From contig JAJEKV010000059.1 of NCBI GenBank assembly GCA_021234155.1, forward strand, positions 4,590,571 through 4,654,570: 64,000 bases of DNA. Direction: 5' to 3'. Source of the DNA: Isoetes taiwanensis (taxonomy: Eukaryota > Streptophyta > Lycopodiopsida > Isoetales > Isoetaceae). The notes under the pieces were generated by a model, which saw nothing but the letters and a program-made list of their open reading frames with translations, did not search any database and had not been told where the DNA came from. Positions within the stretch are counted from its first letter, which is position 1; each line of letters opens with the position of its first letter. The position numbers and the translations under genes are program-made. Shown piece by piece: positions 56,399-64,000 of this stretch.

Positions 56399-59300
56399 AT
56401 GAGGAGCCTCGATGTTCCTGCGCGCCTGATGCTTGTCTCGGATTTGGATAACACAATGGTAATAATTTCCATGTCTGTTCTTGCAATCCGATCTGTAAAA
56501 ATGAGTCTGATCAGAACCCATTTTTTCTTCCCTTCTTGGTTTTGGTATCTTTCCTTTGCTATATTCATTACAGGTGGATCACAAAGATCCCAAAAACGTA
56601 TCTTTACTGCGTTTTGGAGCATTGTGGGCTGCTGAATATTGCTTCGATTCCCTACTGGTTTTTTCCACAGGAAGATCTCCTGCATTGTACAAGGAATTGC
56701 GAAGGCAGAAACCTTTGTTGACACCTGATATAACCATTCTGTCTGTGGGAACAGAAATAATGTATGGGGATACTATGGTCCCTGATGATGGATGGGAAAA
56801 AGTGCTGAGCATTGGTTGGGATCGAGGAAAGATTGTTAAAGAGGCTTCAACGTTTCCACAATTAGTTTTTCAGGTATGCTGATTATTCCAGGTGTCATTT
56901 ATCAGCCTTCCTAAAAAACAAGTAGATGCTCCAGCACATCATGAACTAAGGGCTAGTGATTTTTGCAGCAATATGGTCTTGATCAAATATGGTTCCTTAC
57001 AATTAATGCTTGTCCTCAGGTAGATAGCGAGCAAAGACCACATAAAGTTAGTTTCAACATTGACAAGGTCCAAGCACCAAAAATTATTGATGAACTTTCG
57101 AGGCGATTGAGGGATTGTGGAGTAAGTCGATTCGCATTAATGACAATATGGAGCCACATTTATCTTATGTTTAACCTTTTGGACTTGCAGCTTAAGGTGA
57201 AACTAATCTATAGTGGAGGAATAGACCTCGACATTTTACCTGAAGGAGCTGGGAAAGGGCAAGCGCTGGCATACTTACTTCAAAAGTTTAAATCTGAAGG
57301 AAAGGCCCCGGAAAAAGTGCTTGTGTGTGGAGATTCCGGCAATGATGCAGAGCTTTTCAGTGTTGCTGATGTATATGGTGTTCTTGTAAGTTGATGTTCT
57401 CTCAGACACTTTTTGTCCTCATACTGCATCCCAAAGGGCACGTTTTAGTATGATATAGTATCAGCCTCTATGCTTGAGTTGATGGCAAGATCTAACACGT
57501 GTGGTACATACATGAAGCCTCATAATATAATATAGACTCTCTCCTTCAGTTCTAGCACGTTAATGAATGGAAATTAATTGGTAATGAGGTTTTCTTGTTG
57601 CCCAAACATCTTCCACAATTTGTGTGTAAGGATGTCTGCCATCGTTAACAAGCCTAACAAATTTTAGAAGTAAGCTAAGGCAATTGCTACAGCCAATTCA
57701 ATTAAGAAGAGGTGTAGCTAATAGGTAGGACCAGCTTTAGTATAGTTTATGTGGTAAATCTGTTGTGCAGTTATATGATATCAGGTGTATCGTGAGTCAA
57801 TATGTAGAAGTTGAATCTAAGGCTGTGCAATGTGCACTCTTATTATAATAATAATAATAATATATTAACGTCCTCTGAAGCCCGAGGGCTATGGGACAAG
57901 GAAAATACATATCTAGTACACTCAATGAAGTAGTGGAGTCTCTAATCATGTAGAGATATATCTCTAGCCATGTTCAACATTATTCAAAAGCTCTCTAAGA
58001 AAGTTTCCCAAGTGAGGGAGTGAGGGAGTGTGTTGAAACAACTCATTCATGGGTAGCTTCCAGTCAATCATAGAATATTTGGCGCGAAGTGTGTCATGTC
58101 TATGACAGTAATATATAGCATGTTTCTCCGTTTCTATGTCCTCCTGACAAGCACAAATCCTCTGACTCTCCTCAAGTTTCAACCATCTCCCTTTTTCAAT
58201 CATTAAGCAATGAGAACCCATGCGAGTGCGTGCAATCGCTCTGATTTGCCCTGGAAACATGCCGTGAAGGCACAAATACGGCTGTATGGCATGGCTATGC
58301 TCTGGATTAAAATCTCTAATATAGTATTGGAGCTTCTTTTTAGGAGGCGCCTCACAGTATGCAAGAAAGGCTTGGGCCTTAAATTTGCTTGTAAAGGGTA
58401 TCATATCTAGTCCCCACCGGGAGAACCAGCCATGTACATCCTTGAACCAACAATTATGCCCATCCGCTTTGAGTGTCTCAGAGGCTTTAAGAGCAAGTCG
58501 AATTAAGGAGTCGTCCCTTGCATGCTGTTTCTGATCAAGATATCTAAGAGTATTGCACATGGAATGTACTTCTAAAGGATATGATCCACAATCGTAAAGC
58601 AGCAATTCATAAGGAACAGCCCTTTTCACTTTAAGCGCCATATGCAACCAGGTCTTCTGAATTGCTTCAATTTCTTGCCACTTAGAGCGGCAAAGTGATG
58701 GGCCCCAGATTTCACTGGCATACAGGATTACTGGCATGACTAATGTTTCAAAAAGTCTCTTCCGAAGCGGCCAGTAAGTGATGTGAGAGTGACGGCACAT
58801 GTTTGCCATAGCGTAAAATGCTTTCAAAGCTGCAGCAATTCTGAGATCAACACCCTTTGTCCAGGGTCTACGTCCTGTAAATATTTCATGGCCTAAATAT
58901 TTATAGGATTGGGCATGTTCTATTGTGTTCCCCTGGTACATTAGAGTAGCATTCTGAATCCCAAAACCTAGAATCTTAGTCTTACTCAAATTGACTGTCA
59001 GACCAAATTGTGAGCAGAATTCGCTTAACACCTCTAGCTGCTTTTGTAAATCTTCTACTTTGTGGGAGCAAAGGAGTAAATCATCAGCAAATAAAAGGAG
59101 AATTACCAATTCATGGAACAAGCGAGGAAAACAGCAGCCAGCTTGTTTGAGAAACTCTTCCAATTGATCTATATAGAGCCCGAATAAAGTTGGAGAAAGC
59201 GTACACCCTTGTTTAACACCCACATCACTAATGATCAGATCAGTCATACCAGACGGAGTGATTACCTTGCCACGGACTGATTCATATAACCTGCCAATAG

Positions 59301-62300
59301 CAAGGACCCATTCACTTGGTACACCAAGCTGGATTAGCCGATTTAACAATTTCTGTCGCGGAACTGTGTCAAATGCTTTGGCAAAATCAATGAAGCAGCA
59401 GAGCAATGGTTTTCCTTGTGATCTGGCCTCTTCTATCATAGTACGCAGCGTAATCAAATGATCTATAGTGGAGGAGCCACGCCGAAATCCAGCTTGACCT
59501 CGTGCTCTTACTCCATGAGCCTCGGCCCAAGCAGTAAGTTTTGTATCAAAAACCTTGCCAAAAAGCTTGGCAAGTATTGGACTAATCATGATAGTCCTGT
59601 AATTATTGGGCAGCAGCATATCACCTTGTTTATAAATGGGATGGATCAAGCTGGTGGTCCAGGCTTCAGGAAATCCCTCAATAATAGCTTGGTTAAAAAT
59701 TTCAGAAATGAAGGTAGCCAATTCCATGCCACCATCCTTGAGATGCTCTGCTGCAAGTCCATCAATATCCCGGGCTTTGCCACAGGCCAGCCCATCAATA
59801 GCATTCTTAACATCGTCAAGAGAAACAACAAAGCTAGAAGAAGCTTCTGCGGGTAAGCGTAACTTGTCTTCTCCTTTAAAGTATAAGTGTATGGCATATG
59901 TCTGCCACACATGCAGATCTGTCAAAGCTAGTTCCTTAGAAGGAGGAGATAATTTTTTCCAGAACCATTTCCCAGATTTGTTGGCTTTGTTATCTAGTTT
60001 CCTCTGTTGCGCGCAAGTCCATGCTTGTTTCTTCTTTTTGACTAGCCTTTTGTAGGCTTGCAATGAGTGAGGATCAACTATTTGTCTCTTGGCATCTTTC
60101 AATTCCGCATCATACCATTCATTTTGTGGCTGTACACTTGTTCTCAGACGGTATTCACCATAAGCCTTTATTGCAGATTTTGATAAAAGAGTGTTAAGAG
60201 CAGTAGCCCGAGCGTGGATATTGCATAATGCTCTTACCCGAGGCAGGCCCATAAGGACCTCCTCATGGAAAACTTGTTTCCGGGATGCGTCATATTTAAC
60301 ACCTGTATTATGAGGCCTTGTAAGAGGGGGCCTTAATGCAGCTAACCTGAGTAAAAGGGGAGCATGGTCACTAGCCCCTGTAAAGGATCCAATCCGGAAT
60401 TCTTCCAACATGTTTAGCGTGTGAGGCTCACCAATGACATAGTCTAGAACTGAATATTTGAATTCTGAAGTAGTCTCACTTCTAAAAGTGTTATTGCACA
60501 TGCAATGGAGAAGAATTACTTAGGTTCGATAGCATCTTAACTTTATTGTTCGAGGAACATTAAATCACCAGGATAACAATTTAATTGGCTTGAATTAATT
60601 GCATTGCTTCTTCAATGATTCTCATGGTTCTCCCCTTTTCTAGGAATAGTCCCTCCATTTTAGTATGTAGAAGGGACCAGACATGTATAAAAATAGGAGA
60701 TACAATTTTTTTATGAGAATTAGAGGTCACCTTCTTGATGGTTTCACTTGACACAAGGTGGAACTCCAAAGGAAATTTCCTGTTAAGCTCTTGTTCAATG
60801 CGCACCTTTTGTGGTTGAAACGCAGATCACATTCACGTGTCCAAGGATTTTTTCCTGATCACGTTTTATGCCCCAAGGTTCAATTCTGTCAGCCATGTCA
60901 TATGCTCGAGGGAGGATTTTTTAATTTAGGTATCCAACCAAATGTCTTGAATGTATGCTTACAAGAATTAGCATGTCCGAGCCGGCCAGACCAGAAAATA
61001 ACTTGAATACTACATTGGACAGGCCTCTTGTAAATTTGGTTTTGTTTTTCAGGTTGGCAATGCCTTTGACGAACTAGTTCATTGGTACAACTCCAATGCC
61101 AGAGAGAATAGTAAAATTTTACATGCAACAGAGAGATGCGCCGCAGGCATTATTCAGGCACTCCAACACTTTGGTATTGATCCTAATGTCTCTCCTCGTG
61201 ATAGCATTGACCTGAAGGACGGGATATATCCTAGCAAGGATGAGGTAGCAGTTGCTCGTGATATTGTCGTGCATCAACTGCTATGGGAAAAGTGGCTTCT
61301 TGGAGACGTTGAGAACAGTGATGAAACTTTTCAAGTCTTGAAGGCTTCCATGGTATGTATACTACATTTAAGTAATTTTGAAACTGAGTATTCCTTTGAA
61401 AGCATGTCCATCCCCAATATCTAGCACCTTTATTTACTCATATATATGAACTAGTCCTTTTTTTCATTTACAATTTAGAACAAGGTTTGTCAGCTCTACC
61501 ATCACTATTGTCATCTCGCAATTCAACTTTTATGTTATGTTTGTAATAATGGGCCTAAAAATTGGGAGTCTATACACATCCAGAATTTTGTTTTCCTTGT
61601 TGTATTTTTGGCCTCTACAACTTTCTTTGCTGGCAACATACCTCAATCCTGTTGTCATGTTGCAAAGCATTTTCGTCATTTGTAAAAGTTGAACTTTAAT
61701 TTTTACAAATTTTACAAAGTAGGGGTTGCAAATTGTGCTAGATGCATCATTAAAGTATATATTAAGTCTTTTCCTAATCCTGTAGATGTTTAATGCATAT
61801 ATCAAAAGCAAAGTATGCAATGCATGCCCTTTGTAATGGAAAAGAGCCATCATTCGCTGATTTTAGTTTTCTGTAACACCAGGGAAAAGAGTCAATTGTA
61901 GTAACTCCATGGGGTGTTGAAGAAAACATTCTTGATGCAATTGGCATGTTTAGGTCACTGCACGGTGTTAAGAAAGGAAAACACTTCTATATTTGGGTTG
62001 ATAGGATCTATCCCATTAAGTCCACTGAGGATGTTTGGGTCTTCAAGTTTGACAAATGGCAGAAAAACGGTGATAAGCTTAACCTTCACATTTTTGTTTG
62101 TTAGCTACTTTCCAAAGGGGAGGGGTTAATCTTTTTTCCTCGCATACAGAGGAAGAACTTAGCTGTAGAATGACAACAGTGGTGCTGGAATACAAGGTGA
62201 GTGAAGTTATTTTGTTTTTGGAGCCATGCTTGTCCTTATGCATTAATGTTGTTTTGTAGAGTAATGCTCCACATGGTAAGGTGTTGCATATCCATGAAAC

Positions 62301-62340
62301 ATGGAGAGATGGATTTGAAGGCACAAAATCACTATATTAA
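56399..62340 (+). CDS. SPP: Sucrose-6-phosphate phosphatase, 8 exons, intact
   Basis: Exons: 56399-56458, 56574-56873, 57020-57121, 57191-57385, 61053-61352, 61883-62069, 62150-62196, 62260-62340. All introns are GT...AG and the joined frame is 1272 bp (423 residues), the usual length for plant SPP. The cytosolic enzyme removes phosphate from sucrose 6-phosphate, the last step of sucrose synthesis. HAD motif I is [10 protein letters not shown], with nucleophile Asp15 and acid Asp17. Motif II is STGRS (51-55), Lys176 lies in [12 protein letters not shown], and motif IV is [11 protein letters not shown] with Asp202 and Asp206. The C-terminal half has the plant-specific S6PP_C region ([44 protein letters not shown]). 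Most family members read DLDHT; Asn18 replaces His. Intron 4 is 3667 bp and holds an antisense LINE. It is the only clearly intact host gene here. Confidence 0.95.
57842..60520 (-). mobile_element. LINE in SPP intron 4, 5'-truncated
   Basis: On the minus strand the element begins inside the endonuclease region (about 60520). It runs through a long reverse transcriptase frame and ends with CATGATTAGAGACTCCACTA, a short box (CCCATAGCCCTCGGGCTTCA then GAGGACGTTAATATA) and a (TTA)n tail at 57842-57870. The box is a diverged relative of the GGGTCCCATAGGCC...GTGGACG(A/T)TAAAA box of other LINEs here. TGCAATG occurs at both junctions but is too short to prove a target duplication. It is inserted antisense to SPP. 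Confidence 0.85.
57964..60501 (-). CDS. LINE ORF2 fragment, 845 codons open
   Basis: Starts in the last part of an APE-type endonuclease ([31 protein letters not shown]). It continues into a full LINE reverse transcriptase: [76 protein letters not shown], and the catalytic [12 protein letters not shown] with the two Asp. [12 protein letters not shown] and [16 protein letters not shown] follow. Near the C-terminus is a Cys/His motif, [17 protein letters not shown]. No internal stop occurs, so the copy is young or selected. The first Met is only the first in the truncated frame, not a natural start. The missing N-terminus removes most of the endonuclease, so it could not nick its own target. 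Confidence 0.9.
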   Translation of the reverse strand: MCNNTFRSETTSEFKYSVLDYVIGEPHTLNMLEEFRIGSFTGASDHAPLLLRLAALRPPLTRPHNTGVKYDASRKQVFHEEVLMGLPRVRALCNIHARATALNTLLSKSAIKAYGEYRLRTSVQPQNEWYDAELKDAKRQIVDPHSLQAYKRLVKKKKQAWTCAQQRKLDNKANKSGKWFWKKLSPPSKELALTDLHVWQTYAIHLYFKGEDKLRLPAEASSSFVVSLDDVKNAIDGLACGKARDIDGLAAEHLKDGGMELATFISEIFNQAIIEGFPEAWTTSLIHPIYKQGDMLLPNNYRTIMISPILAKLFGKVFDTKLTAWAEAHGVRARGQAGFRRGSSTIDHLITLRTMIEEARSQGKPLLCCFIDFAKAFDTVPRQKLLNRLIQLGVPSEWVLAIGRLYESVRGKVITPSGMTDLIISDVGVKQGCTLSPTLFGLYIDQLEEFLKQAGCCFPRLFHELVILLLFADDLLLCSHKVEDLQKQLEVLSEFCSQFGLTVNLSKTKILGFGIQNATLMYQGNTIEHAQSYKYLGHEIFTGRRPWTKGVDLRIAAALKAFYAMANMCRHSHITYWPLRKRLFETLVMPVILYASEIWGPSLCRSKWQEIEAIQKTWLHMALKVKRAVPYELLLYDCGSYPLEVHSMCNTLRYLDQKQHARDDSLIRLALKASETLKADGHNCWFKDVHGWFSRWGLDMIPFTSKFKAQAFLAYCEAPPKKKLQYYIRDFNPEHSHAIQPYLCLHGMFPGQIRAIARTRMGSHCLMIEKGRWLKLEESQRICACQEDIETEKHAIYYCHRHDTLRAKYSMIDWKLPMNELFQHTPSLPHLGNFLRELLNNVEHG
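60520..61052. other. Right part of SPP intron 4
   Basis: Intron sequence between the LINE and exon 5. Short antisense frames (for example 60581-60805, [17 protein letters not shown]-like, and 60898-61128) have no recognised domain. They could be older retroelement debris. Confidence 0.3.
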
Positions 62341-64000
62341 TTTGGAAGGCACAAATTTTCTATATTAATTATTTACAATGTAATCAGATATTTGTAATTT
62401 GATCAAATATTTGTAATTCATTGTTTTCTTTCAAGTACTAATATACATATTTTCTAAAGAGATACAGGCTTACATCAAATTCATTGTTTGAGTTTAGAAT
62501 CTTTATGGCATGGGAAGTGCCACTATAAAGTAGAGTCAAGTCTCTTGAGGCCTGTTGGATTGCAGTGTAGTTGGGAGCTGTTTATGCTTTGTGGAGATTA
62601 GAACCAGTTTTTTCTGCAATACAGCAACGCATGCTTGTGCTGTAAAAGCTTTGAGAAAGGATGAATGCTCTAAATTGTTTTGAGAAAGGATGAATCGAGG
62701 AATCCCAAGAGCATTAGTTTCTCTTGAATGTTAGCACGCCCTATCTATTTCTGGCTGAGACATTATAATACATACTTAAGTAAGGGTATCAATTGTGGCC
62801 ATTGACAGATAGGTTCTTCGCATTGTTATCCGTTTCGATTATTGAGACAACTGATGAGTCTCGAGAAATATATATAAGAGAAAGCCTAGGACATGAGATT
62901 GGCGACTATCATACCCGAGGATGATTGACAGATATGCACAAATCTGGGACAAAACTTACGGGCCTGCACGTTGGGTGTATTCAATAAGATCAATCTGAGT
63001 ATGATGATCTTTGAAGCTCCATCTGCAAATTAACTGTTTACCCTGCAGTTGTCGGCTTGCATCCTTTACTGCCGCCTTGGCAGATGTTTATAATTTCTCT
63101 GTTACATCTGCTAATGTTTTTAGAAGATTTTAGGTTGGCCTCGCTACAGTCTAAGGTCGACAATGCCTTAGTTTTGAACGTTTTTCTCCTAATCTTAGTA
63201 GTTCTTTGTGTTTGCTGTTTAAATTTTGCATCAGCCTTCATGGCAGTTTGCATGTGAGTAGGTTTCTCAATGAATGAAACCGAGGGTTGGTTTGTTTTTT
63301 TTGGGTTAAAACTTTAAGGGCCGTTGGATTGGATTTTGCCTGTATAATGGTCTGTTGTTGACGGCGATTGGGGACCAACAAAATTGGAATTGCCCTCATA
63401 CAGAGGACGTTTGGCATCGAGCACCTGTGCGACCTCACACCTCGCCGGAATCAATTGGGCATCAATTGGCTTGGCATCAATTGGGCGATCTTGTTGGAGT
63501 CGGCTTGCATTTGAAGATGCGTGGATGCAAGTGCGTTGTTCTTGTCTGTTTTCTGTGGAGCGGCATGCCGAGTAGCCAAGGGTCTGAGTGTTCCACAGAT
63601 GCGCGCATCTTAAGATAAGATTCTTAAGATGTGGATGTGGCGCATCGACACGCATCTTAAGTCAGATGCGTCACACTTTTTGCTGTAAAAATTTTTTTTT
63701 TGCCCTAACCTATTCCTATAGTTCCCAAATGATGTTTGCTGCGCCAAAATGTCCTTCCGAGCTATTTTCGTGGTCTGATTAAGCGGCATACAGTCGAGCA
63801 GGTCGGACCTATCTATCTGGCATACAATCGGCAGGTCCACAGGTCGGAATCCGGAGATTCGAGGTCGGCCAGCCATATTCGAGTTACCACAGGTCAATCC
63901 AGAGATTCCAGGTCGGAATCCAGACCAGAGATTCGACGAGGTTGCAGAGCTGAGGTAGCAGAGCAGAGGGTAAACTATTCGAGGTAGCAGAGCAGATACT
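62341..64000. other. No recognised gene; short repeats at the end
   Basis: Likely SPP 3' flank, then AT-rich sequence. At 63360-63600 there is a GC-richer patch with TCAATTGGGCATCAATTGG doublets. From 63800 to the window end, GAGATTCGAGGTCGG(AATCC) and GAGGTAGCAGAGCAGA recur several times, perhaps the edge of a repeat array. A short frame at 63057-63257 (hydrophobic, LEDFRLASLQSKVDNALVLN) may be chance. Confidence 0.4.

Noticed and set aside
56210-56724. Antisense frames over the SPP start
   Set aside because: They overlap conserved SPP exons 1-2 and have no domain.

Overview
The window looks like nuclear DNA of a land plant or close streptophyte relative. It is AT-rich, with spliced genes carrying GT...AG introns. 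It holds plant gene types: sucrose-6-phosphate phosphatase, a plastid-type sigma factor, a KUP/HAK potassium transporter and a CTD-type phosphatase. It also has a plant-type CCCTAAA telomere motif and plant-type transposons (En/Spm CACTA with TNP2/DUF4218/DUF4216, Ty3/gypsy, Ty1/copia, hAT, LINEs, SINEs). I cannot name the species. No bacterial or organellar operon is present.

Layout. 1-6.4 kb: a copia relic, a broken plastid sigma-factor gene, a CTD-phosphatase gene with an in-frame stop, and a SINE ending in a TATC microsatellite. 7-19.2 kb: an old antisense LINE split by an ~11 kb Ty3/gypsy element with two LTRs and a ~4 kb region after pol. 19.5-28.3 kb: a second SINE, several 5'-truncated LINEs sharing one 3' end, and a low-confidence acidic gene hit by a LINE tail. 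28.4-31.1 kb: a decayed transposon-like gene (antisense) interrupted by a 563-bp hAT-type MITE with a perfect 8-bp target duplication. 32.4-33.7 kb: a lipoyl-synthase-like scrap and a decayed KUP transporter. 34-41.6 kb: repeats (a 23-bp-arm palindrome, a purine tract, a minisatellite, ~1.1 kb GC-rich tandem units). 41.6-48.4 kb: a CACTA element on the minus strand that carries, besides its TNP2 transposase, a separately promoted gene joining a transposase-associated (TAD-like) zinc motif to a SET methyltransferase-like domain. 49.2-55.9 kb: a complete-ended hAT element (CAGGGTAA termini, 8-9 bp target duplication) with LINE insertions inside. 56.4-62.3 kb: the one clearly intact host gene, SPP, in 8 exons, with a LINE carrying an 845-codon ORF in intron 4. 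62.3-64 kb: no recognised gene.

Overall this is one working metabolic gene among pseudogenes and nested transposons. The strongest candidate for something undescribed is the CACTA-borne TAD-SET gene. The second is a set of LINE and SINE copies sharing a conserved 3' box and (ATTCT)n-like tails, which suggests one LINE machinery serving several families.
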